Source: Sporopachydermia quercuum
Lineage: Eukaryota > Ascomycota > Sporopachydermiomycetes > Sporopachydermiales > Sporopachydermiaceae
Direction of reading: 5' to 3'
Assembly (NCBI GenBank): GCA_001599295.1
Contig: BCGN01000003.1
Coordinates: 1,837,148-1,901,147, forward strand
DNA length: 64,000 bases
Notes under the pieces: generated by a model
Databases searched by the model: none
Told to the model about the DNA's origin: nothing
Seen by the model: the letters and a program-made list of their open reading frames with translations, nothing else
Made by a program: the position numbers and the translations under genes
In this document: one piece after another, positions 1 through 11,745 of the stretch
Numbering within the stretch: position 1 is the first letter of the stretch
Layout: every line of letters begins with the position of its first letter

Positions 1-207
1 CCTTTAAACTTTCCTGTTTTAGGCCTAACTTTCAACTCTATTTCCTGTCATTACATAATCATAAATTCATCTTTTCTTTCACCTTCTACGCGATTGGAAC
101 TTTCTCTGCAAACAAATCAATTCTTTCTACTTAACTAGCAGTTTAATCAATCATCAAATGTATCAAAAGATAGCTTGTCGGAACAAGCCAAATTAACCAG
201 AATTCTC

Positions 208-217
208 TATATAAATA
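208..217 (+). promoter_or_regulatory. TATA box candidate for VPS75
   Basis: The string TATATAAATA lies 87 bases upstream of the VPS75 start codon at 304. Nothing else in bases 1-303 looks like a gene. Spacing and sequence fit a yeast TATA element, but this is a pattern match only. Confidence 0.4.
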
Positions 218-303
218 GACCTCTTTTTATTCCTGCAGAGTCCCTGACTATTTCCGTTGATTTCACCCAGTTTTCTCTTGCCCATCACACGCTATACAAC
301 ATA

Positions 304-1326
304 ATGTTCGAGGAAGGAGGTTTAACTAAGCAGGAGTATGTATCATTGAAATAATACTACTATACAATCTATTTATCATTTTCTTGATCTATCTTTCATT
401 GGAATCCTATATAAGTACTAACATTTTACTAGAAAGCAAATGCAGAAAGGACTGCAAGCCTTGGCAGAAGTCGAACGGAAAATGATCAAAGCTGAAAACG
501 CTGTGAGTATGTAAGAGTACCTTTTTCCAACAGTATAAAATTTATACAATGCATCCAAATACGGAGACTCTAACGGAGTATAGCCGCTTTTCATATAAGT
601 CGAATGCAACCTATTTTTGAAGAGAGAAGAGAATCATTGAAGAATATTCCTGGTTTTTGGTCGACTGTTTTAGCCCAATCTGAAGACTTCCAAGAATTCC
701 AGTTAGGTATCGATGATAATGATATATTTGACGTTATTACTGAAATATATGTAGTTAAAGGCATCGATGAAAAAGAAGAGTCAAACAATGGTATAAATTC
801 AATAGAATTTACTTTTGAGTTCAAAGATTCTGATGTTTTGCAAGATCAAACTGTAGTTAAGAAGTTCTGGACAGAAAGTGTCAATGTTGAAAACGACGAT
901 AGAGAGAATGAAGCCACGAGTAAGAAATCAGTCTGGGTCTCGGAACCTGTTGAAGTGAAATTCAAGTCTGAAGCTTTAAGGGATAAAAAGAAAGTGAGAT
1001 CTTATAAAAAGGGTTTTTTGAAATGGTTTGAGTATTCAGGGAAATCTCATGGCGAATTCAAAGGTGGTGACGATTTGGCTGTGCTTATAGCGGAGGATAT
1101 ATTCCCAGGAGCTGCTACTTATTTCACTGAGTCACTAGCTGATTTAGAGGATGATGAAGATGAGGAGCTTGATTTGAGTGAAGAAGATGATGAGGATAAT
1201 GAAGATGAGAAAGATAATGGCAATGGCAATGGCAATGGTGAGAATGATAGTGATCGTACTTCTGGTAAGAGAAAAGCAGATGAAGAGAATGATGATGATG
1301 AATCAAATAAGAAAGTGAGAAATTAA
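304..1326 (+). CDS. VPS75: NAP-family histone chaperone Vps75, three exons
   Basis: Vps75 binds H3-H4 and partners the acetyltransferase Rtt109 in the nucleus. I assemble exons 304-335, 433-506 and 584-1326 (282 aa). Intron 1 has a GTATGT donor, a TACTAAC branch site (about 416-422) and a TAG acceptor. Intron 2 starts GTATGT at 507 and ends TAG at 583. Both junctions keep frame, and the joined N-terminus (LQALAEVERK, then a stretch into HISRMQPIFEER) matches the dimerisation helix of S. cerevisiae Vps75 from memory. The NAP fold follows (FWSTVL, FLKWFEYSGKSHGEF, LAVLIAEDIFPGAATYF). The last 60 residues are strongly acidic with a small basic patch (GKRKAD) that could be a nuclear signal. The ATG at 604 alone would lose the helix, so the spliced start is preferred. 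Confidence 0.9.
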
Positions 1327-2811
1327 AAGGATAGGATTTATATAGCCAAGATATTTGATAAGGTTTGAACAAGTTTTACTGGTATTTTACATCTTGGTGA
1401 AGTAAAGTGTGAATTGTAGATATAAGTTGTGTTAATTACTACTGAAAGTTGGTGAATCGCCAAGTCACCACGAAGTTTCTATAAGTACTTAATAAACTAG
1501 ATTCTGCAGTTATTCTATAATGGAAGCGGCCATTCATATGCTAACTTCTTCGCACTTTGTATAGACGAATGTATAATCACCACTAGGATCATTACCTCAA
1601 TGCTCACCGACAGAAAGCTTCACTGAGATAGCAAGATAAAATCCAACCTATTGTTAGAATCAACTGTGAAAAGGTGTCAAAATGATTGATCCTTTCATGA
1701 GAAGTAATGTTAGTGACATGTTAGACAACAAGCAGATGATTAAATATAGGCACCAGCAACGCCAGTATGACCAAATCTACATATAATTCATACGTATAAG
1801 TTCTAGATCAATCAATATGTCTTGCATTGAGCTCTCATTTTGCTTATGATGGTTATATTCCTTGTTTGTGAGATAACACGAAATGATCATAACTCAATAT
1901 TGTAATCTTCAAAAGCAAATCACCGAAGAGGAAATAGCCAATTGAACTGTTTGAGCGTTCCGGGCTTCTTTTTGGAACTTGCATCATAGGATTGATGGAT
2001 TTCCTTGAAATAACCCATTGCTTTCTACTGGTGATAACGAAGGATGTGCTAGTGTTTAGTGTGGTCTTCTTATTGAGTTCATCTGAATGTGATTCTGAGA
2101 AAATAGCCATTTTTTTAGTTTATTCTCTATTTATTGATCTTAAATAATTCAACTGGATTCTATTCATTTTATTGTAAATAAAATATTACTACTTACTGGA
2201 AAACTAAGAGAAACACTAAGCAGGCAGAAAAGCTCTTTCTCTCTTTCCAATGGTGGAAAACAGGATTTGAGTGAACCAATGGAGAATGAAAAAAAGAAAG
2301 AATACAATTACAAGCAAGGAAGTATTGATTTTATTCCTGTTCCAACGACTTCATTAAAGCAGACACTTCAAAAGTCTTGAGGTGTGTTTCCTACAATAGC
2401 TGAATAAATTTCAACTGGGTGCCTCCTAGTTAATTGAAGTTTATGACGTCAAAAGATAGTCTCTCTGTTTTGATGTCGTTTATATCCAGTATATACGGCA
2501 TATATTAGATTTCATGATATATTGTTATCAATCATGTTGATCTTATACCATTTGAACAGGACAATCACATTTACTATTGGGACCGTATATGCTGGTAATG
2601 ACATATTGTAGGAATAATAGGAAAGAAGATTAAGAGCGTTCCTATTCATCATTGGCATATACAGCTTGTTGTAAAAGACCATACCAATACTATATTATAC
2701 GCATAAGCTCAGTTTATATACACTTTAGCTTAAAGCTATTAAAAGACATATTTAATACATCAAGCATTATTTAATTCCTTCTCTTTCTCATTTCCCATTC
2801 CTTTGGCATAC
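1327..2811. other. Intergenic region between VPS75 and VPS10
   Basis: Two genes converge here. The 1.5 kb is AT-rich and I find no homology to a known gene. An 85-codon ATG-started frame on the minus strand (1853-2110) is the only candidate of any size and has no recognisable family. Confidence 0.5.
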
Positions 2812-5800
2812 TCATAACTCTTCATTCTCTTCCTCACTCTCAGTGTCGTTATCAACCCCAAATAATTCTCCTTCCTCAGCGTCAACTGGAACATATGCAC
2901 TTCTAACTGGCATCGTTTCTCTGCCCATTAACTTCAAAATCTTGAACTTGAAGAAGTTATAAATGCCCCTGTTGAATTGAACAACAAACACAAATCCAGT
3001 ATAAACAGCAGTAGCTACTACCCCAACATATCTCTTAATACCAGTTTCATGAGCAAAAGGATCTTCATCACCTAGTCTGATTTGACCGAATTTACCAACA
3101 TATTGATGATATACAAAGTAGGAGGTGATAACAACTAATATAATTGGTNAGACAATAACTGCAGCCAAACCAAATCCTCTTAGTCGTCCGTGTTTCTCGA
3201 AAAACTGTTCTTCTTTACCAGGACACGCAGTTGGCAGTCCCTTGTCGAATTCTTGTCCTCCTTCACAAGTACTTATAGGTATTCTTCTATAACCAGTTGG
3301 TTCATAATATTCAAATACATTTGAACCTGTTTTACATATATCTGAAGTATCTGGTGGTGTATATCCTCGAACCAATTTACAGGTTCCATCGCTATCTCTA
3401 ACATAGTTGAAATCACATTCATAATCTTGTCTTGAACATGGACAGTTCTTGATTGTCTTGTATGGTTCAAGATTGAGATCACCAATATAGCAATTCTTGG
3501 AAGGAATCTTTCGTAGATACTGAGTTTCGTGACCGAATAAGCAGTTACCAGCTTGATAAGGATGAGAAGGAGTCCATAATTCGAAATCATCATGTTCAGG
3601 ATCTTTAAGATTCAAGATACACTTTCTTGGGTATAAATCAGTGAAATCCAATTGAATAGCAATTGATTTTTCACCTTGAGATAAAGGAGCTTTGCAGAAT
3701 AGAATGAATTTTCTTGAGTTATCAGTTGGAACCGTTGCAATATCATCAACACGTAATAATTCTTCATTAAACTTGAACTCCTTCCAATTATCACCTTCAT
3801 CAGTTGTATAGTATACAACATTGGTACTATCTTTATTATTAACAATAACAACAATTGATCCTTGATCACCATATTCCCATTGGTAAACTCCTTTCTTGAT
3901 TTCTTTCCAGGTGATACCACCATCTTTAGTGAAGAAAGTATCCCCATCATATAATGGAGATAAGGTCTCACCGACATTTCCAACACCGATCATCATACCA
4001 ACAGCTGATTGCGAAGAAAATGTATCTCTGTAGTCAGCTCTTTCAGTGAACCCATGCAAATTCAACGAACATCTATCTAATCCTTGTCTTGAACAGGAAT
4101 ACTTTTCACCTTTGGAATCCACAGCTGGAGGTGTGATATAATTCCATTCGCCACCATCATTATGAGTGATCATGGATTTCAATTGTTTACGAGATCCTTG
4201 TTTCACGTCTCTGGAATTAGAAACTACATTAACAAGGGCTACACCTTCTAAGCCAAAAAGTTCTTCAAAATCAACATATCCTTTAGAATCACGGTTGACT
4301 CCTGTTAATGAAGTAACGTAGAAAGTACCATTGGAATTGGATTTCAGGATACTACCATACTCTGAACCAGGTCTGTTGCTAACAGTGACATGCAGTTTGA
4401 TGGCTTGAGTTTTGGCGCTGAGAACAGTGTATGCTTGTTGCTTATCTACTTGGAAGTCTTCAGGGAAGAAAGCCTCAGCCCATATGATACCATCAACAGA
4501 AACATATGGTTTCAATGATACACCATCTTTATCAATGCTAGCAGCAATAAGGTAATCATCCATTTGAACAAAGCCAATGACTTCTTCTAAGACTAAATGT
4601 TGGGACTTGAAAAAGTCAGTAGAATAAATCAATTTTTTCTCATAATCATCAAAATCATCAGAATACTGTTCACAGTAGATCAGCTGTTTGTCAGTTTTAA
4701 CTTTCAACCCTCCAACCCAATCACATTTTCCTGCTCTTTCAATTAGTGGTCTCCATCTTGTACCTCTAGTAGTAGAATAGTATGTTGTAGTTCTGCACTG
4801 CTTCGATTGTTTACCCTTTTCGCATCCTTCTTGACCTGTCCAGATGAGATTTTTAGACAGTTTCTTATGGAAATTAAGAATACTCAATCCATCAGTATTA
4901 GCAGGGGCAGGTGTTCTGAATTGGGACCAATCTTTTGCTCTATTTGTAGAATAAAGAACCACTTCCCTTGAACAAACCAAATAAACATGGTCTGCCCGAT
5001 AAGGATTAGGATAAATATATAAAACATCTTCATTGGTCTCAACCAGCTCCCAAGAGGTTCCTTGATCATGTGTCACATAAGCCTTCAGTTGATCAGTTCT
5101 TAAAATTATAGTTTCGTCGTTATTAGAGTTTGGATCGTCGCTTCTGCCGAGGTAAAAATACTCTGCCACGTGACCAGGGTAAGTGAACGTGAAAGATTTA
5201 ACACTGCCATCAGATTCTTCAGAATCTGAGAGTTTTTTATCGCCATTGCCGATGGAATGATCACCNTTATCAGAATCATCATCAGAACTGTTGTTATCGT
5301 CAGGGATCATTTGGTCGTCTTCACAGCGGTAAATCTTAGGTTGATCGAGTACAAGGCCGTTCTTAGAACTACAGCTATTACCAGGAATTTTCCTGTATCC
5401 AGAAGGAATTTCATATTGGAAAATGCCTGTTTTACAGACATCCTTTGGATCAACGGTTTCATCAGCAGGAATACAATCACCAGCATTATTTCTAACGAAG
5501 TTGAAATCGCATTCATAATCAATTTCAGTGCAAGGACAGCTTTCAATTTCAGCGATAGGCTCATTGTATAAATCACCAACATAACAATTAGCAGTAGCCT
5601 TTCTACGAATATACTTTTGTTTTCTACCCATAGTACAAGCTGAGTCTGCGTTTTCATTGTATTTGGTGTACCAATCTTCAAAATCGTTCTTTTCACATTT
5701 CTTAGGAAAAACTCCTTTGAAATCAATAGAAAATGTATTGTAAGCGCCATCTTTGTTATTACCCACTAAGAAAAACTTCATAGACGTAGAATCAAACGTT

Positions 5801-7362
5801 GTAGTAAGTAATGTTGGTTCAACTTTAGCTGGTAACGAAGCCTTGATCCAGTTTTTACCTCTATCTTTAGTATAATAGAATTCGTCTACGTAATCACCAT
5901 CTTTAATTGCCACGATCAAATTACCTTGATCACCAACCTCATATAAATGAGGACCAGCTAAAGCTTTCTTCCAAAAGGCACCAGCATCATCACTGATGTA
6001 TAAATCGCATTCTTCATAGGGCTTAAGATCATCACCAGTGTTGCCAACACCAAGAAGAATACCTGGAGCAGGACTTGAGAATACTTTACCTACATTGACA
6101 TTATCGGTTACGGAGTGCAAATTCAACCCGCATTTTTCATCACCCCCACAAGATGTAGATCCAACAATCTTTAGATAAGACCAAGTTCTACCATCATTGA
6201 AAGAAATTTGAGACCTGACTTGCTTGGTCTTAGATTTGCCACCAGTAACATCATCAGCATTCGCCACGATATTGGATAAAGCTACACCGTCAATACCAGT
6301 GACCTGTTCATAATCAACAGCACCATTGACATTACGATTTGTATCATCAAGAATTCTGGTGAAGTATGAACCATTGGAATTAGAAGCAAATGCTTGGCCA
6401 ATTGGATTCTCCTCAGTTCCTTCCAATAGAATATCAACTTGAAGTGAACTAGACGATGATTGTAAAATCGTATAAGATTGCTCTCTGAAAGAGCTCTCAT
6501 GAGGGAACTCCACCAAATCCCAATTGAATCCATTCTTTGAAACAAACATACATAATCCTTCTTCTTGGCCAAATCGTTTACCGTCAACAACTAAAAATGA
6601 CGCAGCTGCTGAAATATCAATAGGATTTGATATCAAGCCACCAGCAGCTGACATATAATGTGTACTTTGGAAGAAATCATTGGATCCAACGACCACTCTG
6701 TTCGTAATATCATTGTCACCTTCATTCTCAGGAGAATTTTGAATACAAACAATGCTATCCAGATGTTTTGGTTCAAAAGAAGGATGTGATTTAGCAAAGA
6801 TACATTTATGGGCAGCTATGAGCTTTCTAGGTAAATTGGACCTGAAGTTATCAACTGTATAATAGAAAGTGTGCTGGCAAGATAAATCATCAGTTTTACA
6901 ATCGTTACCAGCAATCATGACATAATCTGGTTTAGCAGCATGGAAATAAAGCGGAGTAATACCTTTGGTAACCGGCTTTGGAGTGGTGAATTGTCTCCAA
7001 GAAGCACCTTTATCGTCGGATCTCCAGTGTTGAATCTTATTGCTTAAGGCATATACAACATCTGGATTGTAAGGATGAGGGATTAAATAATGAATACCAA
7101 CGGTAGCAAAAGCTGTTACTTTATCAAAAGTAGCACCATCATCAGTACTACGGAATAAAAGCCCAGTATCTTTTTCATGATAAATTATAACAGGAGAATC
7201 TTCAAAATATATCATATCTTTGATGATGTTGTCTCTAGTANCTATTGAGATCTTTGGTGTGAATTCACCGTTGACAGGAGATATGACAGGTAGAAGAGTT
7301 AATGACAAGATCAGAAAGGCAAAGGCCAGTCTGCCTGCCAAAGATGGCCATCTCATTTTCAA
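2812..7362 (-). CDS. VPS10: Vacuolar protein sorting receptor Vps10 (sortilin family)
   Basis: Type I membrane receptor that carries carboxypeptidase Y from late Golgi to endosome and is recycled by retromer. At 1516 aa it is close to S. cerevisiae Vps10 (about 1580). It has an N-terminal signal peptide (hydrophobic run at about residues 10-30) and two tandem Vps10 beta-propeller domains with Asp-box repeats (for example SDDKGASW). Each domain ends in a cysteine-rich 10CC module (about residues 620-700 and 1290-1370). A transmembrane segment lies near residues 1398-1420. A second hydrophobic patch (about 1446-1465) and an acidic tail follow. Ambiguous bases at 3149, 5266 and 7241 leave three undefined residues; the frame is otherwise open. 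The start is the ATG just before the signal peptide. Confidence 0.96.
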   Translation of the reverse strand: MKMRWPSLAGRLAFAFLILSLTLLPVISPVNGEFTPKISIXTRDNIIKDMIYFEDSPVIIYHEKDTGLLFRSTDDGATFDKVTAFATVGIHYLIPHPYNPDVVYALSNKIQHWRSDDKGASWRQFTTPKPVTKGITPLYFHAAKPDYVMIAGNDCKTDDLSCQHTFYYTVDNFRSNLPRKLIAAHKCIFAKSHPSFEPKHLDSIVCIQNSPENEGDNDITNRVVVGSNDFFQSTHYMSAAGGLISNPIDISAAASFLVVDGKRFGQEEGLCMFVSKNGFNWDLVEFPHESSFREQSYTILQSSSSSLQVDILLEGTEENPIGQAFASNSNGSYFTRILDDTNRNVNGAVDYEQVTGIDGVALSNIVANADDVTGGKSKTKQVRSQISFNDGRTWSYLKIVGSTSCGGDEKCGLNLHSVTDNVNVGKVFSSPAPGILLGVGNTGDDLKPYEECDLYISDDAGAFWKKALAGPHLYEVGDQGNLIVAIKDGDYVDEFYYTKDRGKNWIKASLPAKVEPTLLTTTFDSTSMKFFLVGNNKDGAYNTFSIDFKGVFPKKCEKNDFEDWYTKYNENADSACTMGRKQKYIRRKATANCYVGDLYNEPIAEIESCPCTEIDYECDFNFVRNNAGDCIPADETVDPKDVCKTGIFQYEIPSGYRKIPGNSCSSKNGLVLDQPKIYRCEDDQMIPDDNNSSDDDSDXGDHSIGNGDKKLSDSEESDGSVKSFTFTYPGHVAEYFYLGRSDDPNSNNDETIILRTDQLKAYVTHDQGTSWELVETNEDVLYIYPNPYRADHVYLVCSREVVLYSTNRAKDWSQFRTPAPANTDGLSILNFHKKLSKNLIWTGQEGCEKGKQSKQCRTTTYYSTTRGTRWRPLIERAGKCDWVGGLKVKTDKQLIYCEQYSDDFDDYEKKLIYSTDFFKSQHLVLEEVIGFVQMDDYLIAASIDKDGVSLKPYVSVDGIIWAEAFFPEDFQVDKQQAYTVLSAKTQAIKLHVTVSNRPGSEYGSILKSNSNGTFYVTSLTGVNRDSKGYVDFEELFGLEGVALVNVVSNSRDVKQGSRKQLKSMITHNDGGEWNYITPPAVDSKGEKYSCSRQGLDRCSLNLHGFTERADYRDTFSSQSAVGMMIGVGNVGETLSPLYDGDTFFTKDGGITWKEIKKGVYQWEYGDQGSIVVIVNNKDSTNVVYYTTDEGDNWKEFKFNEELLRVDDIATVPTDNSRKFILFCKAPLSQGEKSIAIQLDFTDLYPRKCILNLKDPEHDDFELWTPSHPYQAGNCLFGHETQYLRKIPSKNCYIGDLNLEPYKTIKNCPCSRQDYECDFNYVRDSDGTCKLVRGYTPPDTSDICKTGSNVFEYYEPTGYRRIPISTCEGGQEFDKGLPTACPGKEEQFFEKHGRLRGFGLAAVIVXPIILVVITSYFVYHQYVGKFGQIRLGDEDPFAHETGIKRYVGVVATAVYTGFVFVVQFNRGIYNFFKFKILKLMGRETMPVRSAYVPVDAEEGELFGVDNDTESEEENEEL

Positions 7363-9198
7363 AATGTTTTTCTGCTAATCACCTGCTAATAGGTTCAAAG
7401 AGCCTTAGAAATAATATTGATGAACTGTTTGTCCAAATTATTTTCGACTAGATAGATTAGCTGGCTAAGTAGAATAGAGATGATATGAAAGGGGAGCCTG
7501 TTGATCCCTATACTGAACTAATCAATGAAAATACAAATGATGATCTTTACTTTTTACCACTATTACAAGCACGAAAGACTTGAGTCAATATTTGGAGAAT
7601 GAAAACGTTTTCCGGAAGGCATAAAGAAGAAAAGGAATAACAGGTCGTGAAAAGAGTTAGAGATAAAAGATGAAAAGTTTCATTGAATGAGAAAAATTAA
7701 AATACCTGAGAACAGGGATTAGAGTTAAGGTTTAGAAAGGAATAGGGAGACTCGATTACCTGATTTGGTTATTAGTACAGCACTATGCATTATATATGCA
7801 TAGTACAGGATTGAGCATTAGCGAGATGGTTTTTCAATAAATGGACTAGGATGAAATAGAGAGATCAAAGAATACCTACAGTCATACCCATTGAACTCTT
7901 TTAATGGGTTTAACTGTAGGCATTTGAAGGTGAACGTGAAGGTGAATGTGAAGCATTGTTAGGGGAAGCTTAACGAGAAAGGAAACTGATAGTTTCAAAT
8001 GGAGTTCAGCTATTGGTAGTGATGGAAAAGATAAGACGAGGACTACAAGTTTGATAAGATAAAAGCTTTAGTGACTTTTTTCACTAATCTTCAGAAGAAT
8101 TTTTCTATGAAAACATAATAAATCGAGCTGTTTATATTGGTTTAAACCTCTACTTGATCTTCTTTTTTTTCTTTTTTTTTTTTTTTTGATTAGAGAACTG
8201 CTTAGAATTAAAGCATTTCTAAGCATTGTTCATCATCAGCTATGCAATAATATGCGATGTTCTGCACAATTGAGGAAGATAAGAAAGTCCGATTGTCCTT
8301 TTTGAAACTTTAGTTATTTTTAAGTATTCACTCATATCTCATTCTTCTCCAGTTACATCTTCGACTAATACCTAGATGATTCTTGATCAAATAACTAATT
8401 TTTATGAATGTCTGATCAATAAACCACTTTTTAGGCCTCTTTTTACCCAAAAAAAGATTCTTTTCTCTTGCATTCTATGTTCATTTATATTCCTTTGTTG
8501 TAATTGCCAAGTATTTCAGGGGTAAAAACCTTTTAGTAAATAAAGTTCTACTAACGAACAACCTTTTCCACAGTAAAGTTTTGCGGAGCCCAACTATTGG
8601 TTAAGAGGCAGATTCAAATGACAATCAGATTTTGGTCAAGGAAAATACAACACATTTTCGTATAATTGGCCCACATTTTATTTGCATTTTCATTAGAGTC
8701 TGATTTATGTTTCCCCACTATACATTAGCCTTGAATTCCACTGAGTATCCCTTCTTGTTTTACAATAAAGTTTTTGAACAGGCTCTAATCAGGACTGCAC
8801 AAAAGAACCACTTGCATGCTCAGGCATACAATTACTAAAGTAAGTCTCGGAGACCGATTGCCCATAACACCGGTTTCGGATTAATTGGTAGATCTTTATT
8901 CTTTATTTTAGTCGTCATAGTATTCTTCTTTTGGGTAAAAAGATTAGGATATGCAAATATGTTGGAAACATATGGAATATATCACGTGAACTCCAATTAC
9001 TGGTTACTAGTAACATAAAGGAACCACTGATATTTCGACCTCATAGCGAGTCACATCGGAAGAAAGATTTGACTCATGCGAACCTTCAACTCGTTATTAA
9101 ATGCCCATACAGGAAGGAAGTCATTTGTTTTCACTGGTCAACAATATGATAGTTTTTGCTTCATTATCATCATTGTTGCTATCACACATCACTTATTT
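7363..9198. other. Intergenic region upstream of VPS10
   Basis: This 1.8 kb separates the VPS10 start from the 3' end of CWC25. It holds a T-rich tract at about 8163-8187 and two small hairpins: 7783-7803 (8-bp arms, TATAT loop) and 7875-7920 (18-nt arms, 16 matched). The hairpins lie about 420 and 510 bases upstream of the VPS10 start. I see no convincing gene. Confidence 0.5.
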
Positions 9199-10311
9199 TT
9201 AATCTAATATTGATTGCCCAATATTCATTAGGACTCCACTTCTTCCATCAAACTTTTTATAGGTCTCAGTTCTCAGTTTCTCGTCCTTGAACTTTTCCTG
9301 CTCGTCCAGAAGCTTTTGATTAGTTAATTCATTTTCCCGTTTTACTATTCGAGACTCAGCAAAGCGTTTCATTTCCTTCAGTTTTGCTTCCCGTTCTTCG
9401 TGAGATAATGCATTGGTTGTTCCAATAGTATTGCTTTTTGAGCGAATATTCGACGGACGCTCAAGTCTGGGCTGGTAGTGTCTACTTTTGGGGTATATCT
9501 CGTTATTATATGATCTTTCGTATTTCCTATCTCTTTTGTAGTATTCTTTGATTCTGGGTATATCTTCATTGTGATCATCGTATGGGGCGTCCTCCCGTTT
9601 CACTCTTCTGAAGCTTTTATCGCCATCTCTACAGGAATCAGTTGTTCGGTCATTTCCTGTAGATCTTGCGTCATAATATTCATAATCTCTTTGATCTTTA
9701 TAATGGTCTCTTTCTCTGTAACTATCTCTGTCTCTGTCGCCATTTTCATCTCTGCTTCTCTCTCTTTTCTTTCTGTGCTTATTGTGCCTCCTACTATCGT
9801 TTTCATTACTTGAAGTCCTCTTTTTAGATTCTAGTTTCTTTTTTGCTGCCAAAGTCATCATCTCAACCTGCCGCTGTTTTATCATGAACATAGGATCATC
9901 TTTGACCTTCTTCGCCATCTCTTTAGCGCTCAGAGCAGCTAGTCCTGATTCTCCTATTGATGAGACATTTTCAAGGGTTTCCATTTTGTCTTTTCTTTCT
10001 GATTTTTCGGTATCGTCCTTTTTCAATATCAGATCATCAAACCTTTTCTTCCCTAACAAATAATCATCTGCCTGTTGCGATGAAAACGATTTCTCTCCCT
10101 CATCATACATCCAGTCGACCTTATCTTTCCTTTTCTTTCCTTGTAACGCCAGAAGTTGCATCCGCTCTCGGTCAGCTTCAATTTCCTTCTCACGTTCCTT
10201 GATTTTTTTCAACTCCGCCAGTGCTTCCTGTTCTCGTATCCACACTTTTTCCCGGTTTTTCATCAAACCGGGATGCCAGGATTTTTTCATATTCAGATCG
10301 CCAGGCGCCAT
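9199..10311 (-). CDS. CWC25: Pre-mRNA-splicing factor Cwc25
   Basis: Cwc25 joins the activated spliceosome after Prp2 and promotes the first transesterification. The 370-aa product starts MAPGDLNMKKSWHPG. It carries the N-terminal CIR-type domain of this family (KKSWHPGLMKNREKVW, then a charged helix with QEALAELKKIKEREKEI). The family's LLGKKRFDDLI segment is near residues 84-94. The middle is rich in Arg, Lys, Asp and Tyr, as in many splicing factors. The C-terminal stretch KRFAESRIVKREN, followed by a coiled coil, also fits. Single exon. It neighbours SUI1, an arrangement seen next to MAT in methylotrophic yeasts as I recall it. Confidence 0.92.
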   Translation of the reverse strand: MAPGDLNMKKSWHPGLMKNREKVWIREQEALAELKKIKEREKEIEADRERMQLLALQGKKRKDKVDWMYDEGEKSFSSQQADDYLLGKKRFDDLILKKDDTEKSERKDKMETLENVSSIGESGLAALSAKEMAKKVKDDPMFMIKQRQVEMMTLAAKKKLESKKRTSSNENDSRRHNKHRKKRERSRDENGDRDRDSYRERDHYKDQRDYEYYDARSTGNDRTTDSCRDGDKSFRRVKREDAPYDDHNEDIPRIKEYYKRDRKYERSYNNEIYPKSRHYQPRLERPSNIRSKSNTIGTTNALSHEEREAKLKEMKRFAESRIVKRENELTNQKLLDEQEKFKDEKLRTETYKKFDGRSGVLMNIGQSILD

Positions 10312-11745
10312 TTTGAGTACTGATTGAAAGAACTTTAGGTAAACAGTAAATGACTTGTGGTAGAAAATGTGATATGTGTTAGGTTATTAAATGAAGTATT
10401 GTGATAGTGTGTAGTATTGTTGAGATAGCACAATGTGACAGTTATACTGAATGTTGCTTTTGAGCAGAAAAATTGTAAACAGCTACTCGTAGCCAAACAA
10501 TAAATAATCTTGCAGTTTGCCTTAGTTTGTTGGTGCAATTATTGGGATTTAGTTCGTTAAATGAAAGCTTGAACAAATGAATCGATAAGCAGAAGAAATA
10601 ATAGCTGTGGTGCAAAATGGCAATCTTTCTTTTCATGAGATACAAGAGGGATTTTTTTATTTGATTATGTGATATATAAATATATTTGGACGAAGTGCAA
10701 ATGGTGCATATAGCTTGCATGATAAATATGGCAAACAGATTGGAACTGCTAATAAAGAGTTGTTTCAATGGAAAATCTGTGAGCTAAGAATGTTAAGAAA
10801 TGACTATCTATTATTTGTTGTGAGTTAATTGAAAAGTAACTCATTTAACTACGAGCATTATTAGAGAGTGTGTACATATAGTGTCGAAATTGCAAACGGT
10901 GAGAACTTATCAGAAAGCAGGAAGATGCAAGCTTATGCGTAATGACATTTTTCTGCGTACATTCAACATATTGACCATCATCAAATAAAGAAAAGTTAGC
11001 AAAAACTCTTACTAAGAAACTTGGTTCATTCAATAAAACTTCTTTAACTTGGATCAAATATTCATTCAACCCTGTATTAAGTACTATAAGAGTACTAATC
11101 TACTGCTTCTAGTTTCGCTTTTCGCCTGATATTTAACCTCCGCATCAATCGAATTAACATATGCAAGCAGGTTTTCCATTTTCAGTGAGATCTTGCTATA
11201 TATGTACATGTATCAAAGATACGTGATTTATCCAAACCTGCATATTACTGCATGAGAAACACATGGAACGATTTTCATGGATACTTTGAAACATCCAAAT
11301 AGCAACAAACGAATCAAGGCCCTATTTACTGATTGCACAACACTCATGATTTCTCACGGTTAAGCATGTGAATCACCAAGTACAACTATACTCTACGCAG
11401 GGATTTGGTAAACAGTTCATGTTATTAGAGTACCTGCAATCGTACACCGCCGATTGCAATGATCCGAATTATATAAATAATTGGCTTCCATACTCATCAA
11501 TCAACAAATACCAACATAAAAGATTAGTGAATTAACGTGTTAAAACAATTACTAGATGTTATAATTAAGCCAATAAAAGCACTTGACAATAAAGCTGAAA
11601 TTTCTTGCCAGTTGAGTGAACTTGAGTCAATGACTGGTATCCTTTGAAATGACACTCGAATCGAATCAGAATAAAAGAGGTTCCATGTAAAATACAAGTA
11701 GATTGACCCAATTAATTTGAGAATATATAAATCAACAAACAACGT
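10312..11745. other. Intergenic region between SUI1 and CWC25
   Basis: About 1.4 kb of AT-rich sequence between two minus-strand genes; it contains the CWC25 promoter. The short frames inside it have no recognisable homology and unlikely composition. Confidence 0.5.

Noticed and set aside
1853-2110. 85-codon minus-strand frame with an ATG start
   Set aside because: No homology, no motif, and AT-rich composition like surrounding non-coding DNA. It could be a small gene, but I cannot support it.
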